Source: Muribaculum sp. (GTDB lineage: Bacteria > Bacillota > Clostridia > Lachnospirales > Lachnospiraceae). Taken from it: a DNA stretch of 7,336 nucleotides. Each line of letters starts with the position of its first letter. Position 1 is the stretch's first letter. A program made the position numbers and the translations under genes. Location of the stretch: positions 1 through 7,336 of the forward strand of contig JAMPHH010000091.1 in assembly GCA_023663505.1 (NCBI GenBank), read 5' to 3'. Of the stretch, positions 1-5,567 are shown piece by piece. The notes beneath the pieces are model-generated. The model did no database searches. It saw only the letters and a program-made list of their open reading frames with translations, and was not told the origin of the DNA.

Positions 1-51
1 CTCATTGCAAAGCTGGTTGATTTCAATCATTTGTTTTTTTATGGTGTTCAT
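1..51 (-). CDS. Start of an unidentified gene, cut by the window edge
   Basis: Seventeen codons are visible, reading MNTIKKQMIEINQLCNE, and the frame runs open off the left edge. The ATG at 51-49 has a perfect AGGAGG ribosome binding site at 59-64 with a 7-nt spacer, which makes this a convincing translation start although the protein cannot be identified. Upstream lie a good promoter and a double palindromic operator (113-161), so a short autoregulated transcript is likely. The amphipathic, helical N-terminus would suit a small DNA-binding regulator such as a MarR-like protein, but this is only a guess from 17 residues. It follows the relaxase remnant and probably belongs to the same mobile element. 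Confidence 0.7.
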   Translation of the reverse strand, partial: MNTIKKQMIEINQLCNE

Positions 52-69
52 GTCGCTTCCTCCTGCTAT

Positions 70-104
70 ACAATAGAATTCACACCCTGCGAGAATTCTA
101 TTGT
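70..104. repeat. 12-bp perfect inverted repeat in the leader of the left-edge gene
   Basis: ACAATAGAATTC at 70-81 is the exact reverse complement of 93-104, separated by 11 nt. It lies between the predicted transcription start near 131 and the ribosome binding site at 59-64, ending 5 nt before that site. It could form a leader hairpin that affects translation or serve as another regulator site. There is no T-tract after it, so it is not a normal terminator. Confidence 0.75.
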
Positions 105-112
105 CATGAATT

Positions 113-161
113 AAGTATCCGTTTTCGGACTTATTATATAATAGTCCGAAAACGGATACTT
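113..161. promoter_or_regulatory. Duplicated palindromic operator
   Basis: Positions 113-131 and 143-161 are perfect 19-nt inverted copies around an 11-nt AT-rich centre. Each arm is itself a palindrome: TCCG-TTTT-CGGA at 118-129 and TCCG-AAAA-CGGA at 145-156. The arrangement is therefore two copies of one TCCG-N4-CGGA dyad. On the minus strand one copy fills the spacer between the -35 and -10 boxes and the other covers about +1 to +19. Two sites placed to block polymerase is a typical layout for tight repression. The cognate protein is unknown; the gene just downstream is the first candidate. Confidence 0.75.
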
Positions 162-166
162 GTCAA
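138..166 (-). promoter_or_regulatory. Promoter for the left-edge gene
   Basis: Reading the minus strand, TTGACA (166-161) is followed by a 17-bp spacer and TATTAT (143-138). The -35 is consensus and the -10 differs from TATAAT at two positions. Transcription would start near 131, giving a leader of about 80 nt. An alternative -10, TATAAT at 138-133, would need a 22-bp spacer and is less likely. Confidence 0.65.
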
Positions 167-191
167 TAGGTTTATAAAATTTTTACAACTG

Positions 192-837
192 TTACCGCAG
201 CCCTCGGTCTTTGTTCTTAACCATCTTTTTCTGCTGACAGTCTGCTGCTCTTTTTGGTGGATTTTTTAACCGTTCATGTATGCTTTCCTTATCCTGCTTA
301 TTACTGTCTGTTCCGTAAGTTTTTTCCCATTCAGCCTCTTGTTCCTTGTAAGCTGCATAGGCGCTTTGGGATTGGTGGTAAATCTTGTAAAAATCCTGCA
401 CATTCTGATAACCATATCTCTTGGCTATGCCGGACAATCCGATTTTTAAGATGTCAATTTCCTCATTCTTACGGTCGATTTTGCTTTGCAGTTCCCCTTT
501 CTTGGTAAATCTTGAACAGTTTCGGATAGGCGGCTGCCTCGGCTGACATGATGGGTTTTGGCGGTATCTTAGGCTTGCTTGGCGTTTCTTTTTCCGCTGG
601 TTTTGGATCAGGCTCTTGTTTTGGTGTCTGCGGCGGTATCTGTTCCGTGTCAAAAAGTTTTGCGGACAGTTCCCTTGCCTTTTGCAGCACTTTTGAAATT
701 AACATTGCCAGCACCGCAACAGCGCTCATAAGGATAGTCCCTAACCGTTCCGGCTGATTGCCAAACACTTCAACGGATTCCGTGATACGGTCGGAGATAT
801 ACTCTTTTTTTATCTGTCGTATCTCTGTTTCCGCCAC
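192..837 (-). pseudogene. Remnant of a MobA/MobL-type relaxase (C-terminal part, frameshifted)
   Basis: Two overlapping minus-strand frames together look like one broken protein. The first (837-469) begins MAETEIRQIKKEYISDRI, has a hydrophobic stretch at about residues 34-50, then a proline/lysine-rich linker. The second (entered near 510 and ending at 192) has a charged coiled-coil stretch (GELQSKIDRKNEEID), then KRYGYQNVQDFYKIYHQSQ and a basic tail. I recognise this combination from memory as the C-terminal region of MobA/MobL mobilization relaxases of gut Clostridia; it is not database-verified. The N-terminal nuclease domain with its Tyr and His motifs is absent: the frame is closed by TAA at 843-841, where it meets an unrelated gene. 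The frame change maps at or near a G4 run (CCCC at 494-497 on the plus strand), by a one-base insertion or by a small internal deletion. It should not be functional. Confidence 0.7.
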
Positions 838-1094
838 GCTTTATCTTCGGAAAGGATAACGTTTTGATTCAACTCCAACGGCAATTCTGCGCGCTCTTCA
901 TTACTCTCCTCCACAGAGCTGTCAACTCTGGCAGAAGACGATACAATCTCCGCGGCATGTACTGACATACCGTACTCCGGTATACAGCTTCCCGACACCA
1001 GAGCGGCACAGAGAATGAAGGACAGTATTCTCCGTTTTATGTATCCTCCATACCAACATGTTACACTACTTTTCTCTCGTTTTTTTTCTCTCAT
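810..1094 (-). pseudogene. Truncated secreted protein (signal peptide plus short mature part)
   Basis: The reading frame from ATG 1094 has an AAAGGG ribosome binding site 7 nt upstream. It encodes a basic N-terminus (KRR at 20-22), a hydrophobic core LSFILCAALVSG and a likely signal peptidase I site VHA-AE at about residue 47. This is followed by a Ser/Glu-rich segment up to SEDK near residue 85. The last nine residues (AWRKQRYDR) come from relaxase-remnant DNA read out of frame, so the native 3' part is lost. I cannot name the family. The gene has its own promoter carrying the same operator as the blaI-like gene, so it is probably a target of that repressor. A farther upstream start at 1148 lacks a ribosome binding site. 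The fused product may still be made as a 94-residue exported peptide, but the junction argues for a gene broken by insertion or deletion. Confidence 0.7.
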
Positions 1095-1158
1095 TTTTAT
1101 GCCCTTTCTCTGCGTTAAAATAATTATGACTGACACATTCTTTCGCAATTACCACATC

Positions 1159-1176
1159 AAACTATACTTGTAGTTT
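1159..1176. promoter_or_regulatory. BlaI-type operator before the secreted gene
   Basis: AAACTA-N6-TAGTTT is a perfect 6-bp-arm inverted repeat. On the minus strand the core reads AACTACAAGTATAGTT, matching the site at 2985-3000 at 14 of 16 positions. It overlaps the -10 box of the secreted-gene promoter. Its ACTACA half-site resembles the TACA half-sites known for BlaI/MecI repressors. Confidence 0.7.
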
Positions 1177-1190
1177 AATTGTTTGCTCAA
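1161..1190 (-). promoter_or_regulatory. Promoter of the truncated secreted gene
   Basis: On the minus strand TTGAGC (1190-1185) is followed by an 18-bp spacer and TATAGT (1166-1161). The start codon is about 65 nt beyond the -10. The promoter sits in the gap after the BlaR1-like gene, so the secreted gene can be expressed independently of blaI/blaR1 but under the same repressor. Confidence 0.55.
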
Positions 1191-1216
1191 CGCCTAGTGC
1201 TTGCAAACTCACGGAA

Positions 1217-2596
1217 TTACTCTGAATAATACCCTGACACGGAACCGTTCAAATCATGCTCCGACCCGTTCTCAATATAGACGGCATATTCTCCTGCTGT
1301 CGGGACGGTATAGCTATATCCTCCACGCCCTGCTTCCTCGTATGCCACCTCACCAGTGGAAAGATTTTTGAGTCCCACGCGGATCGCCTCGCCCTCCTCA
1401 CATTTATAGCGCAGGCCGACTCCCGCTTCCTCCGGCATCTGCGTGATAAATACAAGATATCTGGTCTTTGCCTCCAACACGCCTTCATACGCAAAAGGAT
1501 CCGATATATATTCCGCACTCAAATCCTTCTCCGTGACAGACAAGTCCGCAACGCCATAAATCATATTGCCTTCCGACGATTCTTTTGTACCACCCTCCGG
1601 AATCCCGCTGGGCGTGCCGTACATAGAGATATTACTCCATTCCGCCGCATATGCAGCGGCAGTATGGGACAAAACCATCGTACATAGAAGCAGCAACGCA
1701 AGACAGGCGGGGAAAACGAATTTCCTCGGCAGCAATTTCCTACTGCCGTCCGCCAAAAGGCTGACTCTGCGTACCACAATATTACGGGATTCGCACAGCG
1801 CCGTCACCGCGCTTTCCCCGATCTGATTATCCTCCAGCTCCGCCAGAAATCTCCCATAGTCTTGTACGGAAAATACAGAGGTATGCTCCACGGACTGCCT
1901 GTCGCAAATCACTTCCTCCAGATAGATCACCCTTCCCGTCAGCAGCCTGACGAGCGGATTGAACCAATGGATCCCCTCCGCGGCAAGACAAATCCTTTTC
2001 CAAAGCAAATCCTTATTTTTGATATGATTCATCTCATGCTCTAAGATCATGTGCATCTGTGTCGTCGTATAGTCCTGAACGGGAAGAATGATTTCATGCC
2101 GAAAGATTCCCACCGTAATCGGCGAACGCAGCCCATAGCTCTGGCTTAAAGCGACCCTGCGAACGCCATAGCGTCTGCAATATTCCTCCAAAAGCGTCTG
2201 CCACGACTCATTCGCTGCCGGAATGCAGGACTTGCGCAGACAGTGCAGTCGATATCTTGGAATTGCCGTAATGACAGCGTGGCAGACCGCACCCGCAAGC
2301 CACACCGCCGCCAAAACGCCATAAACCTTAACCGCTTGGGGCTTTGTGGCAACCAAAAAGGTGGATTTAAAGATAAAAGGAGCCATTTTCAAGTCCACCT
2401 GTTCCATCACCAGAACCAGAAATGCCACAGGCAGCAGCAAAACCGCCAAACTCCATTTTAACAAAAGAAGCTGCATTTTATGGTATTGCTCCCCGCACAG
2501 CTTCATCACGCCAAGCGACTGAATACACAGAAGGCTCCCCTGCAGACTTGTCAGCAGGATTGCAAAGATTATCAGCCTAATTATCGTTCCGTCCAT
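1217..2596 (-). CDS. BlaR1-type membrane metalloprotease sensor (peptidase family M56)
   Basis: This 459-residue protein is the partner of the BlaI-type repressor. Hydrophobic segments lie at about residues 3-25, 45-64, 93-113 and 294-316. The cytoplasmic zinc-protease motif is HEMNH at 187-191, with the downstream glutamate in LEEVICD (225-232) as likely third ligand. In the family, ligand binding outside activates this gluzincin domain, which leads to repressor cleavage. Residues 318-459 lie outside the membrane. They are far shorter than the roughly 250-residue penicillin-binding sensor of true BlaR1/MecR1 and show no SxxK motif followed by a transpeptidase layout. Instead there is a beta-rich, Gly/Tyr-rich sequence (GGYSYTVPTAGEYAVYIENG) resembling small jelly-roll or pre-peptidase C-terminal domains. 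The ligand is therefore probably not a beta-lactam. The ATG at 2596 has AAGGAG at 2608-2613 with an 11-nt spacer and overlaps the repressor gene by 20 bp, suggesting translational coupling. Confidence 0.88.
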   Translation of the reverse strand: MDGTIIRLIIFAILLTSLQGSLLCIQSLGVMKLCGEQYHKMQLLLLKWSLAVLLLPVAFLVLVMEQVDLKMAPFIFKSTFLVATKPQAVKVYGVLAAVWLAGAVCHAVITAIPRYRLHCLRKSCIPAANESWQTLLEEYCRRYGVRRVALSQSYGLRSPITVGIFRHEIILPVQDYTTTQMHMILEHEMNHIKNKDLLWKRICLAAEGIHWFNPLVRLLTGRVIYLEEVICDRQSVEHTSVFSVQDYGRFLAELEDNQIGESAVTALCESRNIVVRRVSLLADGSRKLLPRKFVFPACLALLLLCTMVLSHTAAAYAAEWSNISMYGTPSGIPEGGTKESSEGNMIYGVADLSVTEKDLSAEYISDPFAYEGVLEAKTRYLVFITQMPEEAGVGLRYKCEEGEAIRVGLKNLSTGEVAYEEAGRGGYSYTVPTAGEYAVYIENGSEHDLNGSVSGYYSE

Positions 2597-2963
2597 CGTC
2601 CAATATGCTCCTTATGTATTCTCTCTCCTCATCCGTCAAGCCCTTTGACTGGGTAAACGCCGACAGCAGCGCCCCCACCTTGGCGTCTCCCCACATATCC
2701 ATGCATTTGACGATCTCCCCCTGCGCATAGTCCTCCCCCGCAATCAAGGGGTGATAATAAAAAAGGCGCCCCTGCCTCTCCATGGACAAATATCCCTTTT
2801 TGACAAGCCGCGCCAGATAGGTGGATACCGTCTGAGTCTTCCATGTCTTATGAAACAGATCGTTCACCTTCACGGTAATCTCCTGCATCGTCAGAACATC
2901 GCCGCTGCCCCATATCACCTTCATAACCATTCCTTCACATTTAGACAATTCCTTCCTGCCCAT
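2577..2963 (-). CDS. BlaI/MecI/CopY-family transcriptional repressor
   Basis: This 128-residue protein has the full length of the family. A winged-helix DNA-binding domain spans about residues 5-75, with recognition helix WKTQTVSTYLARLVKKGYL and wing MERQGRLFYYHP. A helical dimerization region follows, ending in LTDEEREYIRSIL. Ala102-Phe103 in LLSAFTQ aligns by eye with the Asn101-Phe102 bond cut in staphylococcal BlaI, so a proteolytic off-switch is plausible. I chose the ATG at 2963 because GGAGGG lies 4 nt upstream of it; the in-frame ATG at 2975 and TTG at 2984 lack a ribosome binding site. The gene sits between its own operator and the BlaR1-like sensor, which it overlaps by 20 bp, as in bla/mec systems. 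It should repress its own operon and the secreted gene. Confidence 0.92.
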   Translation of the reverse strand: MGRKELSKCEGMVMKVIWGSGDVLTMQEITVKVNDLFHKTWKTQTVSTYLARLVKKGYLSMERQGRLFYYHPLIAGEDYAQGEIVKCMDMWGDAKVGALLSAFTQSKGLTDEEREYIRSILDDGRNDN

Positions 2964-2984
2964 AACGCCCTCCATAACACACAA

Positions 2985-3000
2985 AACTAAAATTGTAGTT
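2985..3000. promoter_or_regulatory. BlaI-type operator at the blaI-like promoter
   Basis: AACTA-N6-TAGTT, reading AACTACAATTTTAGTT on the minus strand, lies just downstream of the -10 box, over the expected transcription start. It matches the operator at 1159-1176 except at two central positions, giving AACTACAA[T/G]T[T/A]TAGTT. This position fits autorepression. Confidence 0.75.
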
Positions 3001-3006
3001 CAATTT

Positions 3007-3034
3007 ATTATATCACTGCTAGGAAAAATGTCAA
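3007..3034 (-). promoter_or_regulatory. Strong promoter of the blaI-blaR1-like operon
   Basis: On the minus strand consensus TTGACA (3034-3029), a 16-bp spacer and consensus TATAAT (3012-3007) form a textbook sigma-70/SigA promoter. Transcription would begin near 3000, inside the operator, about 37 nt before the ATG at 2963. Confidence 0.85.
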
Positions 3035-3048
3035 TTGGAAACTGTTGA

Positions 3049-3060
3049 GAGTGCGCACTC
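3049..3060. repeat. Perfect 12-bp palindrome GAGTGCGCACTC
   Basis: GAGTGC meets its own complement GCACTC with no spacer. It lies just upstream of the blaI-like -35 box and could be a regulator site. AGTGCG/CGCACT recurs several more times between here and 3428. Function unknown. Confidence 0.5.
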
Positions 3061-3102
3061 CACTCGCAAAACTCGTGCATCTCTACTTCGCACCGATACC
3101 AA

Positions 3103-3328
3103 GGCGGGAGAGGACTGTGCGGGTTTTGGCGGACTTTGGCGAAGGTTGGAGCGTTTTCTTATAGTGCGTCCAAAACCTAGGGTGAAATGCGCACGGATGC
3201 GCATTTCAGGCTCTAGGTGCATGGATGCACCTTAGAGCCGACCCGCAAATTGCAACCACCTTCCCCGCACTATTAGAAAACACTCAACCGCAGACAGTCC
3301 GCCAAAACCCGCACAGTCCTCTCCCGCC
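3103..3328. repeat. 226-bp near-palindromic structured element, identity unknown
   Basis: The arms 3103-3135 and 3296-3328 are perfect 33-nt inverted copies. Inside them 3144-3168 and 3266-3289 form an imperfect second stem with one bulge and two mismatches, one of which becomes a G-U pair in minus-strand RNA. At the centre are two adjacent hairpins: an 11-bp stem with loop CGGA (3183-3208) and a 13-bp stem with one bulged base and loop TGGA (3209-3239). The short open frames that cross it in both directions are by-products of symmetry. It lies between the icd terminator and the blaI-like promoter, with no clear promoter of its own. It could be a MITE-like mobile palindrome or a structured RNA. 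I see no target-site duplication. Confidence 0.85.
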
Positions 3329-3390
3329 GCCCCTTACGCGCGATTCTACAAAGCAACAGGCAACGCACTCCGCAAGCTTTCCCTCCTGTT

Positions 3391-3433
3391 AAAAGAAGCC
3401 GTCGCACTAATCTTCAACACTTAGTGCGACAGC
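3391..3433 (-). terminator. Rho-independent terminator after icd
   Basis: On the minus strand GTCGCACTAA (3430-3421) pairs perfectly with TTAGTGCGAC (3410-3401) across a 10-nt loop. The stem extends by three more pairs, one of them G-U, to 3433 and 3398. The run TTCTTTT (3397-3391) follows. It starts 8 nt past the icd stop codon, ending the citrate synthase-gntR-icd unit. Confidence 0.85.
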
Positions 3434-3441
3434 CCCCGCTC

Positions 3442-4647
3442 CTATAAAGTATCCAATGTCTCCCTGATCGCCTGTATGAACTCCAAGCTGTTCAGAATCA
3501 CAGGCTTCTCACAGGTGGAGATCAAACTCAGGCTCTTGGTCATTTTACCGTCCTCCACAGTCTTGATACATGCCCGCTCCAGCTTATCCGCAAAGGTCAC
3601 AAGCTCGGGGATACCGTCAAGCTCGCCCCGCTTTCTAAGCGCCCCCGTCCACGCGAAGATCGTGGCAATAGAGTTGGTGGAGGTCTCCTCCCCCTTCAAA
3701 TGCTTATAATAATGTCTCTGCACCGTGCCGTGCGCCGCCTCGTACTCATACACACCATTGGGGCTGACCAACACCGAGGTCATCATGGACAGATCGCCGT
3801 AGGCGGTGGCAACCATATCGGACATCACATCACCGTCATAATTCTTACATGCCCAGATAAATCCCCCCTCGGAACGAATCACGCGGGCAACGGCGTCATC
3901 AATCAAAGTATAAAAATACTCAATTCCTAACTCCTCAAATTTAGTCTTATACTCGGCGTCATAAATCTCCTGAAAAATATCCTTGAAGGTGTGATCGTAT
4001 TTCTTGGAGATCGTGTCCTTAGTCGCAAACCACAAATTCTGCTTTGTGTCCACCGCATAGCTAAAGCAGGCTCTGGCAAAGCTGGAAATGGATTTTTCCG
4101 TGTTATGAATCCCCTGCAGGATACCCGCGCCCGTGAAATTATGAATCAGCTCTCTCGTCTCGGTTCCGTCCTCGGCGGTAAACACTAGCTCCGCCTTGCC
4201 CGCACAGGGAACCTTGATCTCAGTGTTCTTATATACATCCCCGTATGCATGACGCGCAATGGTGATAGGCTTCGTCCAATTGCTCACATAAGGTACAATT
4301 CCCTTGACCAAAATAGGAGCGCGGAACACCGTGCCGTCCAAGATCGCGCGAATCGTTCCGTTGGGGCTTTTCCACATCTCTTTTAAGTGATATTCCTCCA
4401 TCCTTGCCGCGTTGGGCGTAATCGTGGCGCATTTGACCGCCACGCCGTACTTTAAGGTCGCGTTGGCGGAATCCACCGTCACCTGATCATCAGTCTCATT
4501 GCGGTGCTCTAATCCCAGATCATAATACTCTGTCTTTAAGTCGATGTAAGGGAGCAGCAGCTCGTCCTTAATCATTTTCCAGAGAATACGGGTCATCTCG
4601 TCCCCGTCCATCTCCACAAGGGGAGTAGTCATCTGAATTTTTGCCAT
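3442..4647 (-). CDS. icd: NADP-dependent isocitrate dehydrogenase
   Basis: The enzyme converts isocitrate and NADP to 2-oxoglutarate, CO2 and NADPH in the cytoplasm. The 401-residue protein belongs to the homodimeric, eukaryote-like IDH type, and key residues fall on the numbering of human IDH1. The isocitrate-binding segment KSPNGTIR ends at Arg100, TVFR gives Arg109 and ARHAYGD gives Arg132. Metal ligands are in LIDDAV (about 248-253) and NYDGDVMSD (269-277, Asp273 and Asp277). AAHGTVQRHY (304-313) supplies Arg311-His312, the pair that marks NADP over NAD. The ATG at 4647 has AAAGGA with a 7-nt spacer. The gene lies 214 bp after gntR across a tandem repeat. I see no good promoter in that gap, so co-transcription with the citrate synthase is likely. 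A terminator follows directly. Confidence 0.97.
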   Translation of the reverse strand: MAKIQMTTPLVEMDGDEMTRILWKMIKDELLLPYIDLKTEYYDLGLEHRNETDDQVTVDSANATLKYGVAVKCATITPNAARMEEYHLKEMWKSPNGTIRAILDGTVFRAPILVKGIVPYVSNWTKPITIARHAYGDVYKNTEIKVPCAGKAELVFTAEDGTETRELIHNFTGAGILQGIHNTEKSISSFARACFSYAVDTKQNLWFATKDTISKKYDHTFKDIFQEIYDAEYKTKFEELGIEYFYTLIDDAVARVIRSEGGFIWACKNYDGDVMSDMVATAYGDLSMMTSVLVSPNGVYEYEAAHGTVQRHYYKHLKGEETSTNSIATIFAWTGALRKRGELDGIPELVTFADKLERACIKTVEDGKMTKSLSLISTCEKPVILNSLEFIQAIRETLDTL

Positions 4648-4692
4648 AATCTTATCCTTTCTGATTGTCTTTTTATTATGATAACTTTTCTT

Positions 4693-4884
4693 GGTTCTTC
4701 TGTGTTGGGTTCTTCCATTTTCGGTTCCTCTGTTTTTAGTTCCTCTGTTTTTGGTTCCTCTGTTTTTGGTTCCTCTGTTTTTGGTTCCTCTGTTTTTGGT
4801 TCCTCTGTTTTGGTTCCTCTGTTTTGGTTCCTCTGTTTTGGTTCCCCCATTTTCGATTCTTCTATTTTTGATTCTTCTCTCTTT
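4693..4884. repeat. 15-bp tandem repeat (minisatellite) between gntR and icd
   Basis: About 13 head-to-tail copies of GGTTCCTCTGTTTTT (plus strand) fill this stretch. Units at 4723-4797 are nearly identical, three consecutive units at 4798-4839 are 14 bp because one T is missing, and the outer units have diverged. The right end runs into gntR: the last codons and the TAG stop (4862-4864) lie in diverged units. Every frame on both strands is free of stops within the perfect units, which creates spurious short open frames. In the minus-strand transcript each unit contains AGAGGA, which resembles a ribosome binding site. A core of identical units with decayed edges suggests ongoing slippage and copy-number change. 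Confidence 0.93.
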
Positions 4885-5563
4885 GGTACGCTTCGTGCAG
4901 GCCTGATTTCACCATATTCTCATAGGCGTTGATCATATGCTGATTGGCGAGCTTCTCCGCAAGATCCGCGTCCCCCGCCTTGATCGCCTCCATGATCTGC
5001 TCATGCTCCTCGTTGGACTTGGGACCGCGGTTGGCATTGTTCAAGGTCTTCTTGCGCACCCGCAGCACATACTGGTGGAAATCCTTCAGCTGGTGTTCCA
5101 ACATCTTGCTGTCACAGGCCTCGTACATAATATCATGAAAGCGGTTGTCCAGCTCGGCCAGCTGTTCCAGATGCCCTTTTTCGGCATGGAATTTGGCCAG
5201 ATAGACATTCTCCTCCATCTCTTCCATCTGCTCTTTCGTGATATGTTCGGTGGCCCAGCGCGCACACAGCCCCTCCAGCAGGGAGCGGATCATGTAAATA
5301 TCCCGCACATCCTTCTCCGTGATTCCGGTGACATAAGCGCCTTTGTTGGGGATAATCTGTATCAGCCCTTCCAGTTCCAGCTGCCGAAAAGCCTCGCGCA
5401 CCGGCGTTCTGCTCACCCCCAGCTCCTCGCCGATCGCGACCTCCTTCAGCTCCTCATGCTCCTCATATTTTCCGCTTAAAATATCATCCCGCAGCTTGTG
5501 AAAGACGCGCCCCCGCAAAGAAAACTTGTCCGTCACTTCCTTCTTTACATCGTAATTAGCCAC
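4862..5563 (-). CDS. GntR-family regulator, FCD (FadR-C-terminal) subfamily
   Basis: This 233-residue protein is a likely dimeric, ligand-responsive DNA-binding regulator. The winged helix-turn-helix covers about residues 12-82, with the signature ELGVSRTPVREAFRQLELEG and wing IIPNKGAYV. The helical FCD domain follows, with candidate metal/ligand residues in LDNRFHD, EEHEQI and NQHM, as in metal-binding FCD proteins that sense organic acids. I chose the GTG at 5563: AGGAG at 5571-5575 precedes it by 7 nt, and it lies 4 nt after the synthase stop. The in-frame ATG at 5647 would overlap the synthase by 80 bp and add an atypical Arg-rich leader. Its position between citrate synthase and icd suggests control of this operon, probably through the palindrome at 7089-7114. 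The ligand is unknown; citrate or another carboxylate is a guess. The C-terminal codons are built from the tandem repeat. Confidence 0.93.
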   Translation of the reverse strand: MANYDVKKEVTDKFSLRGRVFHKLRDDILSGKYEEHEELKEVAIGEELGVSRTPVREAFRQLELEGLIQIIPNKGAYVTGITEKDVRDIYMIRSLLEGLCARWATEHITKEQMEEMEENVYLAKFHAEKGHLEQLAELDNRFHDIMYEACDSKMLEHQLKDFHQYVLRVRKKTLNNANRGPKSNEEHEQIMEAIKAGDADLAEKLANQHMINAYENMVKSGLHEAYQREKNQK

Positions 5564-5567
5564 CTTT

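Noticed and set aside
254..757. Plus-strand open frames at 254-508 and 548-757
   Set aside because: They are antisense to the relaxase remnant, carry no domain I recognise and have no supporting ribosome binding site.
1181..1210. GTTTGC/GCAAAC hairpin after the blaR1-like gene as a terminator
   Set aside because: The stem has only 6 bp with a long loop, no T-tract follows, and it overlaps the promoter of the secreted gene.
3031..3235. Short open frames on both strands across the palindromic element
   Set aside because: The two frames mirror each other because the DNA is near-palindromic; they run through the hairpins and have no ribosome binding site.
4693..4884. Possible CRISPR array
   Set aside because: The units are 15 bp and directly adjacent, with no unique spacers; this is a minisatellite.
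4678..4932. Plus-strand frames encoding GSSVF or VPLFL repeats
   Set aside because: They are translations of the 15-bp tandem repeat, whose perfect units have no stop in any frame; no ribosome binding site and no family.
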